DNA of 64,000 nucleotides, from the NCBI RefSeq assembly GCF_016745235.1, contig NZ_JAELVM010000001.1:1067856-1131855 (forward strand). Reading direction: 5' to 3'. The notes beneath the pieces were generated by a model. The model did not search any database. It worked only from the letters and a program-made list of their open reading frames with translations, and was not told where the DNA came from. Below, piece after piece: positions 1 through 7,492 of the stretch. Every line of letters begins with the position of its first letter. Positions within the stretch are counted from its first letter, which is position 1. The position numbers were made by a program, and so were the translations under genes. Source of the stretch: Chryseobacterium endalhagicum. GTDB lineage: Bacteria; Bacteroidota; Bacteroidia; Flavobacteriales; Weeksellaceae.

Positions 1-653
1 TTATTACTGAAAGGAATTCCGCAGAGCTCATCTTTCGTAAAAGCTTTTCTGTTGGCTGGATTTATACTGAGCCAGCTTGTATCATCAAAATCCTTGTCTT
101 GCTTAAAATGTTTGTTGTTGACCTTATTAAAAAGCGTGTTCAGATAGGTAGGATGCTTGGGGGCTATTTTATTGGCCAAAGAAAGATAGCCTTTTATGAG
201 ACTGATTCCAGCCAAAGGACCTCCGGTTCCAACGATAACAGCTCCGGTAAATTGACTGCTGGCTCTCTGAAGAAGGCATCGTGTAACAAATGATCCCATG
301 GAATGACCAAGAACAAAATGAGGAATATCCGGATATTGCTGGTGAAGATAATCAGCCATGGTTTCAGCATCCGAGATCAGTTTTTCATCAGGTTGATCCA
401 ATTGGAAAAAGCCGATGTCTTTTTTATCTTTCACAGATTTTCCATGTCCCAGATGGTCGTAGGTGAGTACAGCAAATCCGCGGTCCGCAAAATATCCTGC
501 GATTTCTGCATATCTTCCGCTGTGTTCCTGCATGCCGTGGATGATGAGTAAAGTCGCTTTTACTGGAGCTTCACTGGGTATGAATAGAGTGTGAAAGAGT
601 TTTGTTTGATCAGTGGAAGTTTGAAAGAAGTAGGATGGTTTTTGTGAAATCAT
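1..653 (-). CDS. Alpha/beta hydrolase, monoacylglycerol-lipase-like (3' end cut by window edge)
   Basis: About 217 codons are visible from ATG at 653 down to the window edge without a stop, so the C-terminus lies outside. The translation has the order expected of the serine aminopeptidase S33 / monoglyceride lipase-like family: an oxyanion strand HGMQEHSGRY (residues 39-48), the DHLGHGKS loop (66-73), and the nucleophile elbow GHSMG with Ser118 (116-120). The catalytic Asp and His would be in the missing part. There is no signal peptide, so a cytoplasmic esterase or lipase acting on small acyl esters is likely. The substrate cannot be told. It is followed upstream (higher coordinates) by the AT-rich retron cassette, and its own composition is clearly more GC-rich, which marks a boundary near 655. 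Confidence 0.85.
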   Translation of the reverse strand, partial: MISQKPSYFFQTSTDQTKLFHTLFIPSEAPVKATLLIIHGMQEHSGRYAEIAGYFADRGFAVLTYDHLGHGKSVKDKKDIGFFQLDQPDEKLISDAETMADYLHQQYPDIPHFVLGHSMGSFVTRCLLQRASSQFTGAVIVGTGGPLAGISLIKGYLSLANKIAPKHPTYLNTLFNKVNNKHFKQDKDFDDTSWLSINPANRKAFTKDELCGIPFSN

Positions 654-776
654 AATTAGAGGTCTTAATTATTACAAAAGACAACCAAAAATATATAAAT
701 AATTAAATGTGATATAATTAAGTTTTAAGGTGCAAATAAAAAACTATCAAAGATTAGAACAGAACTTTTCCGATAA

Positions 777-1853
777 TTAAAGAATTAAAATATTCTTTTT
801 AAGTTCAACTAAAAAATCTTTATATTTTTTTAGTTCTGCATCATTAGGATTTAGATTTAATGCATATTGTATTCTTCCTAACAGATATGAAATATAGTAT
901 TCTCTTGTTTCTTGAGTTTTTTCTATGTGACTTTCAATTCCATATTTTATAATAAAATACATCACTTTTCTTATGTCGTTTCTTTCCTTCCTAGGAAGCT
1001 GTAATTTTTTATTAACAACTACTCCAGAAATTATTTGAGGAACATTTTGTTTCATGTAGTTTATTTTCTCATCATTCAATTCTAAATTATACTTCTTTAA
1101 TTGAGCATTCACAAATTCAACTAATTCATTCTTTACAATTAAATCACCTGAAAATGCCATGTCATCAGCATATCGAGTATATTTTAGTTTTTTTTCAGAA
1201 CAATAATTTGCGACATCATTGTCAAAATCAATCAAAACTAAATTAGAAAGATATGGACTCGTAGGTGCTCCTTGTGGTAAATATCTAATAGAGGTATTAT
1301 TTTTTTTTTCAACATTTACGTCTGTGTATGTACATAAACAAGAAAGATATAAAGCAACATCTTTTGAATATCCGATTTTGGAGAAATAATTATGAATTAA
1401 ATTGAATTTTATTGATGGGAAGAAGTCTTTTATGTCTAATGTTAATACTTCTTTTTCATTTGAATGAAATCTTAAATACTCTTTGAATTTTTTTTTAGGA
1501 ATATAACTTTTACAAAATTTACTAACTTTTTGTTTATATAGAATCTCTTTTAGAATAAAATATTGAATCTCTTTTAAACTAGGTAACGGCTCTGAAATTT
1601 TTCGGCTCTTTCCATTTTTTTTTTCAATTTTGAAATGCCTGTAAAAAAATTCAGTTGATAAAATTGCTCTAGATAAATAATCGTGTTGATATCCAACTAA
1701 TCCAGACAAATGATATGAATTGTAAATTATTGGTAAATTATTATTTACCAAATTTTCACTATATTTTAAGCATTTTATTATATTTTCTTCCGAATAAGCA
1801 CTATTAAGGGCTTTTTCTCTAAAAATTTTTTTATAACTCTCAAAGTCTTTCAT
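777..1853 (-). CDS. Retron-type reverse transcriptase
   Basis: A 358-aa protein with the complete RT palm. It has the first catalytic Asp in LTLDIKDFFPS (Asp140), the LPQGAPTSP block (192-200) and the catalytic RYADDMAFSG block (YADD 228-231). A retron-style thumb start, ISGVVVN (275-281), stands where canonical retrons have VTG followed by hydrophobic residues. The region before motif A carries LRFH (His130), a plausible diverged form of the retron NAxxH motif. There is no maturase X domain, HNH endonuclease or intron RNA around it, so a group II intron is unlikely. It is the last gene of a minus-strand cassette. A 169-nt structured RNA lies directly upstream, as retron msr-msd loci do. Expected role: to reverse transcribe that RNA into branched msDNA as part of an anti-phage complex. 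Family membership is read from motifs; msDNA production is inferred. Confidence 0.9.
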   Translation of the reverse strand: MKDFESYKKIFREKALNSAYSEENIIKCLKYSENLVNNNLPIIYNSYHLSGLVGYQHDYLSRAILSTEFFYRHFKIEKKNGKSRKISEPLPSLKEIQYFILKEILYKQKVSKFCKSYIPKKKFKEYLRFHSNEKEVLTLDIKDFFPSIKFNLIHNYFSKIGYSKDVALYLSCLCTYTDVNVEKKNNTSIRYLPQGAPTSPYLSNLVLIDFDNDVANYCSEKKLKYTRYADDMAFSGDLIVKNELVEFVNAQLKKYNLELNDEKINYMKQNVPQIISGVVVNKKLQLPRKERNDIRKVMYFIIKYGIESHIEKTQETREYYISYLLGRIQYALNLNPNDAELKKYKDFLVELKKNILIL

Positions 1854-2022
1854 ATAATTAGAATTATTTCCTTTATGTTTGGGAGGCTATGCTCCCAAAC
1901 GGAAAAATGAGCTTTAATAAAGCAAATATCGTAGCAGAGCGGAGATTTTGCTTTATTACAAGCTCATTGAGCTTGAAATTATGTTCCCAAATCAGGGTAT
2001 GTGACATCACATCCCCATATTT
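1854..2022 (-). ncRNA. Candidate retron msr-msd RNA
   Basis: Gap of 169 nt between the winged-helix gene and the RT start. It holds dense secondary structure and no ORF. In transcript order: an 8-bp hairpin (1995-2015) with stem GGG+ATGTG; a motif TTTGGGA (1985-1992); a 7-8-bp hairpin CAAGCTC/GAGCTTG (1959-1975); a long stem pairing 1947-1968 with 1906-1926 (21 bp, one bulged base), closing a 20-nt loop with a further 3 bp; and a 9-bp hairpin GTTTGGGAG/CTCCCAAAC (1877-1900). The long stem is the best candidate for the msd, the first hairpin for msr. AAGCTCATT can pair either within the long stem or in the local hairpin, and TCCCAAA either with its hairpin partner or with the 1985-1992 copy, giving alternative folds. 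The exact ends and branching G are not determined. Confidence 0.7.
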
Positions 2023-2349
2023 TTAAAAAAAGATTTTGCTTTGGTCAGGTAAATATACAAAATCTATATCTATTTTTTCCTCTAATTTAGATTTTGATTC
2101 TTTTACAATCCATTCATCTTTATTTTTTGATTTATATGTAATTGATAATTTTTCAAATAAATTTTCGCCTTTTTCTGTTAAAGTAATTTTTTGATCAACA
2201 TAGTTAAGAATATTTTCAGTGGTTAAGTTTTTTATATTATTTACTATATCAATATAACTGATATTATTTCGGACTAACTTTGTTAGAGCCCCATTAAATT
2301 TTAAAATGTATAAAAGCTGATACAAATCAGTGTTATTAAGCTTTTTCAT
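2023..2349 (-). CDS. Small winged-helix-like retron accessory protein
   Basis: A 108-aa basic protein with no signal peptide. Residues about 5-70 have the pattern of a winged helix: a leucine-rich first helix (DLYQLLYILKFNGALTKL), a second helix around IDIVNNIKNL, then a beta-like QKITLTEKGENLFEKL segment typical of wHTH wings ('LTxxG'). The C-terminal 40 residues are charged and unassigned. It overlaps the upstream PRTase gene by 14 bp, implying translational coupling, and sits just before the structured RNA and RT. As I recall the published retron classification (Mestre et al.), a PRTase-like effector with a winged-helix partner defines the type III group. Its role there is not certain; DNA or msDNA contact is a guess. 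I recognise the fold only from pattern. Confidence 0.65.
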   Translation of the reverse strand: MKKLNNTDLYQLLYILKFNGALTKLVRNNISYIDIVNNIKNLTTENILNYVDQKITLTEKGENLFEKLSITYKSKNKDEWIVKESKSKLEEKIDIDFVYLPDQSKIFF

Positions 2350-3190
2350 ATCTTGGAAACGGAGGGTTCGTATCTATGTTTTTTTTATATTTATTCCAAA
2401 AAATTGGAAATGTATTATCCGGAGTTCGCAATAATGTAATTAAACTTTCTGATTCTTGGAATCCTAAAGAATATTGTTCAAATTTTAAAAAAATTCTATT
2501 TTCAATTTTTCTCATGATCTGTTTTTTGTTTTCAATGTCTTCACCTACATTATAGTCAGTTATACCTTTTAATATATTAAAATTATAATATACCTTGTAT
2601 TTTTTATTAATTCTATCTAATGTATCTTTTCTAATCGCAATAGTTAGAATTCTAAGATTCTCAACAAGTAAAGTATTTATACTATTAACTTCTTTAATGC
2701 ATGCATGAAGAGTTTCACCACTTCCTATAAAATCATCAACCAATATAAAAACATCGGATTTTTTAAATCTTAAATTTTTTAAATCAATAAAATTATTAAT
2801 ATCTTCAAATTTAAACTTTTCTCCGTTAGGAATAGTTTCTAATAGTGACTTCATTAAATAAGAAACAAATGATCCACTTTTCACTTTAAATTGATGTTTG
2901 TCTTTTATAATTGGGAATGCATAAATGTTTGTATTTCTATGATTTAAATCAGAAATTAAATTAATTAACAATGCTCTACATTTATTGTAATAATCATTTA
3001 GAGATATCCAATGAAACTCTCTTAACAATTCTAATATTAATAAGTATTCACTTTTATCCTCTATTATCTTTTCTGAAAATTTACTTAAAGAATTGAAAAC
3101 ATCCACATAGTTTTCTTTTTGCTTCCAGTTTTTTTGCTCAAAAATCTTATCTAATTCTAGTAAATATGTAGCAGCATCTTCTGAATCCAT
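2336..3190 (-). CDS. Phosphoribosyltransferase-fold protein, putative retron effector
   Basis: A 284-aa cytoplasmic protein. Residues 147-160 (VFILVDDFIGSGET) match the PRPP-binding signature of type I phosphoribosyltransferases: a hydrophobic strand, two acidic residues (Asp152, Asp153), then the GxGxT-type loop. KSGSFVSYL (104-112) could serve as the pyrophosphate loop. The first 85 residues are helical and unassigned. A nucleotide-metabolism enzyme is unlikely because the gene leads a cassette with a winged-helix protein and a retron RT. In retrons this position is held by the toxic effector released when the msDNA complex senses phage, so an effector acting on nucleotides, NAD or PRPP is inferred but not shown. 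ATG at 3190 follows a good promoter (3216-3245) by about 25 nt. Confidence 0.75.
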   Translation of the reverse strand: MDSEDAATYLLELDKIFEQKNWKQKENYVDVFNSLSKFSEKIIEDKSEYLLILELLREFHWISLNDYYNKCRALLINLISDLNHRNTNIYAFPIIKDKHQFKVKSGSFVSYLMKSLLETIPNGEKFKFEDINNFIDLKNLRFKKSDVFILVDDFIGSGETLHACIKEVNSINTLLVENLRILTIAIRKDTLDRINKKYKVYYNFNILKGITDYNVGEDIENKKQIMRKIENRIFLKFEQYSLGFQESESLITLLRTPDNTFPIFWNKYKKNIDTNPPFPRYEKA

Positions 3191-3215
3191 TTATAATTTT
3201 GTCTTATAACTTTAT

Positions 3216-3245
3216 CAAATATATGCATTATTCAAAATTAATCAA
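3216..3245 (-). promoter_or_regulatory. Predicted promoter of the retron cassette
   Basis: Minus-strand Bacteroidota-type promoter: TATATTTG at 3223-3216 exactly fits the -7 consensus TAnnTTTG, and TTG at 3245-3243 sits 19 nt upstream as the -33 element. The PRTase start codon is about 25 nt downstream. One transcript could cover PRTase, winged-helix gene, ncRNA and RT. Confidence 0.6.
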
Positions 3246-3290
3246 GTATTACATTTTCCACCCCACCCAAAAATAAAATCCCCTCAGAAT

Positions 3291-3321
3291 TTGCCCAGCC
3301 TATTTTTAAAAAGTAATTTTG
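3291..3321 (+). promoter_or_regulatory. Predicted purA promoter
   Basis: TTG (3291-3293), a 20-nt spacer and TAATTTTG (3314-3321) match the -33/-7 pattern of Bacteroidota sigma factor promoters. The purA ATG is 26 nt further on. It diverges from the retron promoter 45 bp away. Confidence 0.6.
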
Positions 3322-3346
3322 CATGAATCTAAAATAATAGTAAAAT

Positions 3347-4633
3347 ATGTCAACTTACGTAGTTGTAGGTCTTCAGTATGGAGATGAAGGTAAAGGAAAA
3401 ATCACGGATGTTTTATCGGCTAAATCGGATTATGTAGTTCGTTTCCAGGGTGGAGACAACGCTGGTCACACGGTTTATGTAGGTGAAGAGAAATTTGTTT
3501 TGCACCTTCTTCCTTCAGGGGTACTGCAGTGCAAAGGGAAGTGTATCATTGCGAACGGAGTAGTGGTAAACCCAAAATCTTTCATTAAGGAGGTTGGCCA
3601 GATCGAGAGCAAAGGTTTGAGAACTGACCACATTTTTATCAGCAGAAGAGCGCATGTGATCATGCCTTACCACATTCTTTTGGATACTTACCGTGAAGAA
3701 GAGCATGGCGGAACTCAGATCGGGACTACTAAAAAAGGAATCGGACCTTGTTATGAAGATAAAATAGCAAGAGTAGGAATCAGAATGATTGACCTGCTGA
3801 ATCCTGAAATTCTAAGAGACAAAATCGAGAAAAACTTAAAAATTAAGAATTCTCTTTTTGAAAAATATTACGGAAAACCAACTTTAGACGTTGAAGAAAT
3901 CTACAACGAATTTTTAGAGCTTGGAAAACAGCTTCAGGACAGAATTGTTGATACTGAAGTTGAATTGAACGAAGCCATCAGAGACGGTAAAAACGTTTTA
4001 TTCGAAGGAGCCCAGGCATTGATGCTTGATATCGACTTCGGTACTTATCCATACGTAACTTCATCTTCTCCATCTACAGGAGGAGTTTGTTCAGGAGCAG
4101 GAGTACCTCCTACATCGCTTAAAAACCTGATTGGGGTGGCAAAAGCATACTGTACAAGAGTTGGAAACGGACCTTTCCCATCTGAACTGGATAATGAACT
4201 GGGAGAAAAAATCAGACAGATTGGTGGTGAATTCGGAGCAACTACAGGAAGACCGAGAAGAACAGGTTGGTTAGATCTTGTTTCTTTGAAGCATGCTTGT
4301 ATGATCAACGGAATCAATAACCTGGTAATTACTAAATTAGACGTTCTTACAGGGATTGAAAACCTGAAAGTGGTAACTCATTACAAAACTGAAGACGGAA
4401 AAATTATCGATTATTTCACTTCTTCAACTGAAAAATTATACAACTACGAGTCTATCTATAAAGATTTACCGGGTTGGAACGAAGATATCACAAAAGCAAG
4501 AAGCTATGATGAGCTTCCTGACACTGCTCAGAAATACATCGAGTTTATTGAGGAATATCTAGGAATTAACGTATACTTAGTTTCTGTAGGTCCTGAAAGA
4601 AGTCAGAACATTATTAGAAAAGAATTATTCTAA
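3347..4633 (+). CDS. purA: Adenylosuccinate synthetase
   Basis: A 428-aa cytosolic enzyme that joins IMP and aspartate using GTP to form adenylosuccinate, the first committed step to AMP. The N-terminal P-loop GDEGKGK (12-18) with the catalytic Asp13, the QGGDNAGHTV block with His41, GTTKKGIGPCYEDK and the C-terminal GRPRRTGWLD nucleotide loop are all intact, and the length matches the family. ATG at 3347 is supported by the promoter 26 nt upstream. It is monocistronic with its own terminator directly after the stop. No Shine-Dalgarno is seen, as is usual for this phylum. Confidence 0.98.
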   Translation: MSTYVVVGLQYGDEGKGKITDVLSAKSDYVVRFQGGDNAGHTVYVGEEKFVLHLLPSGVLQCKGKCIIANGVVVNPKSFIKEVGQIESKGLRTDHIFISRRAHVIMPYHILLDTYREEEHGGTQIGTTKKGIGPCYEDKIARVGIRMIDLLNPEILRDKIEKNLKIKNSLFEKYYGKPTLDVEEIYNEFLELGKQLQDRIVDTEVELNEAIRDGKNVLFEGAQALMLDIDFGTYPYVTSSSPSTGGVCSGAGVPPTSLKNLIGVAKAYCTRVGNGPFPSELDNELGEKIRQIGGEFGATTGRPRRTGWLDLVSLKHACMINGINNLVITKLDVLTGIENLKVVTHYKTEDGKIIDYFTSSTEKLYNYESIYKDLPGWNEDITKARSYDELPDTAQKYIEFIEEYLGINVYLVSVGPERSQNIIRKELF

Positions 4634-4655
4634 GAATATACTTATTATATAATTT

Positions 4656-4692
4656 AAAGGCCGTTTCACAACTTATGAAACGGCCTTTTTTA
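4656..4692 (+). terminator. Rho-independent terminator after purA
   Basis: Perfect 12-bp stem (4656-4667 with 4677-4688), core GGCCGTTTC/GAAACGGCC, 9-nt loop, then a T-run. It starts 22 nt after the purA stop. Confidence 0.9.
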
Positions 4693-4759
4693 TTGCTTTA
4701 TTTAAATCTTCATTTTCTGCAAAATTTGCGAGAAACATATTAATCCATCGATCTTATAA

Positions 4760-5006
4760 ATTCAATGTTTTTTCTCCAAATTAATACCTGAAAAAAATAT
4801 ACACAATCATCTGTGAAAATCCGCGAAATCTGTGGTTAAAAAAATCTGCTTTATCTGCACAATCCGCGTGAAATAAAATTTTAAACCATTAAGATTCTTT
4901 AAGTTTTTAAGAGTATTAAGTTTGAGCTTCGCTTTAAGGCATCTTAATGTTTCAAAAAACTATACGCAATCATCTGTGAAAATCTGCGAAATCTGCGGTA
5001 AAAAAA
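4760..5006. repeat. Dispersed 'ATCTGTGAAAATC' repeat block between purA and the EEP gene
   Basis: No gene is seen in the 373-bp gap. Two diverged direct copies of a unit beginning ACACAATCATCTGTGAAAAT (near 4799 and near 4962) surround a stretch resembling AAACCATTAAGATTCTTTAAG (near 4882). The same vocabulary recurs at 14880-15180, inside the 515-bp array, and (other orientation) at 52030-52130, so this is a member of a dispersed family. Confidence 0.6.
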
Positions 5007-6089
5007 CTATCCTTCAGTCACAATCGCATCACGTTCTCCATCTTCCTCTTTTCCCTCCTGTATCATTTCCTCCGCTTCCGCCTTCTCCTCTGAATTGGCT
5101 TCTTCCACCTGATCTTCCTGTTCATCATTGTGATGGTCTATGAAAAACTCACAATACACCGGAAGGTGGTCCGATCCAAAATTTTCCAGCGTTTTAAGCT
5201 CCTTAATGAAAATATCTTCACTATGGAACATCAGGTCGATAGGAAATCTCAAAAGACGGTATTTGGCGTGAAATGTTGAGACAAAAGAATGTCCGATCCG
5301 GGGATCAATCAAATGGCTGGTTTTTCTGAATAAGATAGAGGATTTTGACCAGGCGACATTATTAAAATCTCCCACTACAATCACCGGTTCTTTGATGTCT
5401 TTGATACGTTTTGCAGCACTCAGAAGGTCTCCGTCCCTTTCTTTTGAGGTTTCCTCTTCAGTAGGACTTGGAGGTGGCGGGTGTACTCCAAAGAATACAA
5501 ATGAAAATCCGTCTTTTGTCTTCAGATGAACCTCAATACTTGGAATATCATCTGCCACGAAATAGTGTGTCTGTGCACTTTTAATCTCTAATTTAGAATA
5601 AAAATGCATTCCATACGTGTTTTCCAGTGTTACTTTATGATGGAACGGATAGTCTTTTTCAAGGACTTTCATGGCATTTTCCCAGTCTCCATTGCTTTCC
5701 ATGGTCAGAAAGACTTCGGGTTGATATTTTTCAATGAGTTGAATAAACCGGTTATATTCTTTATTAAACTGATAGACATTGGCGGAAATAAAATGCAGCT
5801 TTTCAGAAGACTGATGTTTCTGCTGATGCTTTTTCACCGGATAAAGCGGCGTGTATTTTATAAGGGTAACCCCGTGATGAACGAACAGCAGGAGTAAAAG
5901 TCCCTGTGAATACCACAGATGCTGTGGCTCAGCGATCAGCAAACCCAGAATAAAAGTAATCAGTACAGCATAAGTAATCTGGATCTTGCCAAATTCCGGA
6001 ACTCTGAATATCCAGTGTGAATGCTGGATCTTTGGAAGTATGGTTAACAGGACCAAAAGCGCAATTAAAAACAAATAAATTCCCCACAT
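5007..6089 (-). CDS. Membrane-anchored endonuclease/exonuclease/phosphatase family protein
   Basis: 360 aa. Three hydrophobic segments (about 3-19, 38-54, 61-76) precede an EEP (DNase I-like) domain from about residue 97. Family signatures are present: SANVYQFN with Asn104, the metal ligand Glu131 in TMESN, His203, GDFNN (240-244), and SDHLPV (306-311) with the catalytic His. The fold cleaves phosphodiester or phosphate-ester bonds with Mg2+. The substrate here is unknown; the membrane anchor suggests an extracytoplasmic or membrane-associated role. The final 40 residues are almost all Glu/Asp/Lys-type and look disordered. There is no operon partner; the next gene diverges. Confidence 0.85.
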   Translation of the reverse strand: MWGIYLFLIALLVLLTILPKIQHSHWIFRVPEFGKIQITYAVLITFILGLLIAEPQHLWYSQGLLLLLFVHHGVTLIKYTPLYPVKKHQQKHQSSEKLHFISANVYQFNKEYNRFIQLIEKYQPEVFLTMESNGDWENAMKVLEKDYPFHHKVTLENTYGMHFYSKLEIKSAQTHYFVADDIPSIEVHLKTKDGFSFVFFGVHPPPPSPTEEETSKERDGDLLSAAKRIKDIKEPVIVVGDFNNVAWSKSSILFRKTSHLIDPRIGHSFVSTFHAKYRLLRFPIDLMFHSEDIFIKELKTLENFGSDHLPVYCEFFIDHHNDEQEDQVEEANSEEKAEAEEMIQEGKEEDGERDAIVTEG

Positions 6090-6219
6090 AATAACAAATC
6101 AACGGATAAAAATAGTTTATTTTTCATAGAATTGAAATGATTCATTTTTAAACTTTGTTAATTTTAGCAGGTTTCAATATTTTCCTTACTTTTATTGTAT
6201 TGGATTAATCAAAATTAAA

Positions 6220-6660
6220 ATGAATAAATTAGCTGTTATTGCCGTGCTGTTCTGTACTTTCTGTTTCGGGCAGCAGAACCAGGATATAGAAAAACCGATC
6301 CGCAACCTGTTTTTAGGGATGAAGAATGCAGATCCTGAACTGATGAAATCTGCCTTTGCAGAAGGAGCTATTCTCCAGACCATCACCAAAGAAGGGACGG
6401 TAAAAAACGAAAATATTCAGGAATTCGCTGCCTCAGTTTCCAAATTTTCAAAAGATGATCTCGATGAAAAAATTATTGTAGAGGCCGTTCATACAGACGG
6501 CAGTCTGGCAAGTGTATTTACTCCGTATTCCTTTTATTTTAAAGGAAAATTTTCACATTGTGGTGCCAACAGCTTTCAATTGGTTAAACTGCAGAATGAA
6601 TGGAAAATTCAGTACATCATTGATACCAGAAGAAAAGAAAACTGTAAAGAGATAAAATAG
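6220..6660 (+). CDS. Secreted NTF2-like protein
   Basis: A 146-aa protein with a signal peptide (residues 1-17, cleavage likely at CFG-QQ). The mature part has the start of the SnoaL/NTF2 fold as in 'nuclear transport factor 2 family' or lumazine-binding-like periplasmic proteins: an IRNLFLGMKNADPELMKSAF helix pair followed by beta strands and the closing QNEWKIQYIIDTR. Such domains are often small-ligand binding without catalysis. No active residues can be assigned. Upstream is a divergent EEP gene; downstream, after 68 bp, a VOC protein on the same strand. Confidence 0.75.
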   Translation: MNKLAVIAVLFCTFCFGQQNQDIEKPIRNLFLGMKNADPELMKSAFAEGAILQTITKEGTVKNENIQEFAASVSKFSKDDLDEKIIVEAVHTDGSLASVFTPYSFYFKGKFSHCGANSFQLVKLQNEWKIQYIIDTRRKENCKEIK

Positions 6661-6728
6661 ATTTAAATGATTTTTTTCAGGCTGTGTCTACGGTTTTGAA
6701 AAATGTATAAGAAATAGTAAAAGATAAA

Positions 6729-7106
6729 ATGAAGATCCATCACATTGCCATTATTGGTTCAGACTATGAAGTATCCAAAAAATTCTATACCGACATCTTA
6801 GGACTGAATATCATCCGCGAGGTTTATCGCGAAGAAAGACAGTCTTACAAACTTGATCTCGCCATCGGAGACCATTACGTAATTGAGCTTTTTTCCTTTC
6901 CTGATCCTCCGCCAAGACCTTCCCGCCCCGAATCATGCGGTTTGAGGCATCTGGCTTTCTCTGTGGAAAACGTAGGTGTTAAAAGGGAAGAACTCATCGC
7001 AAAAGGTCTCATCTGCGAAGATATCCGCATTGATGAATTCACCGGAAAAGAATTTTTCTTTACCCAGGATCCTGATCAGCTTCCGCTGGAGTTTTATGAA
7101 ATGTAA
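6729..7106 (+). CDS. VOC-family metalloenzyme (YaeR/GloA2-like)
   Basis: A 125-aa single-module vicinal oxygen chelate protein. Both beta-alpha-beta-beta-beta halves are visible: MKIHHIAIIG...KFYTDILGL and GLRHLAFSVENV. Four metal ligands of the glyoxalase fold are in place: His5, Glu53, His74 and Glu121. It resembles the E. coli YaeR (GloA2) branch, whose reaction is unsettled. It is cytosolic. The stop is 2 bp from the stop of the convergent DUF1634 gene, with no room for a terminator between them. Confidence 0.85.
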   Translation: MKIHHIAIIGSDYEVSKKFYTDILGLNIIREVYREERQSYKLDLAIGDHYVIELFSFPDPPPRPSRPESCGLRHLAFSVENVGVKREELIAKGLICEDIRIDEFTGKEFFFTQDPDQLPLEFYEM

Positions 7107-7108
7107 AA

Positions 7109-7492
7109 TTAATGGGCGTACCCTGTAAAGAAACTGATCGCCATAATAACAAGGACAATCGAAGAAATGACTACATAAACGTAGTCTTTTTCTTTTAAAT
7201 ACCCGATTAGCGCGAAAATAATTCTCACCAAAGGCGTAAAGATCAGCAGCAAAATTCCCAGCTGGATAATAGCCATTCCTTCACCCTTGCATAAAGAGTT
7301 CCAGAAATGTCCCCAAACCTTTTCAGATGAGGTGCCTATATCAAGGCTGGTGTATTTTTTAGGCATTTTAAAGCCTTCAAGAAACAGTTTGATAAATCCT
7401 ATCAATGACGTAATCACAGATAAAATAACCCCCAGTCTCAGAAGATTTCCTACCGAACGGTTCAGATCCACATCTGTAAAATTCTTTCTCAT
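7109..7492 (-). CDS. DUF1634 membrane protein
   Basis: 127 aa with three membrane segments (about 16-34, 74-92, 103-122), matching the DUF1634 family, which is usually encoded next to TauE/SafE-type exporters. Its ATG overlaps the stop of the upstream exporter gene (7492), so the two are translationally coupled and probably form one anion-export unit. No catalytic residues are seen; an accessory role is inferred from context. Confidence 0.85.
   Translation of the reverse strand: MRKNFTDVDLNRSVGNLLRLGVILSVITSLIGFIKLFLEGFKMPKKYTSLDIGTSSEKVWGHFWNSLCKGEGMAIIQLGILLLIFTPLVRIIFALIGYLKEKDYVYVVISSIVLVIMAISFFTGYAH

Noticed and set aside
777..1853. RT as part of a group II intron or a diversity-generating retroelement
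   Set aside because: No maturase X or HNH domain, no intron domain V-like hairpin, no template/variable repeat pair next to it. Neighbour genes fit a retron instead.
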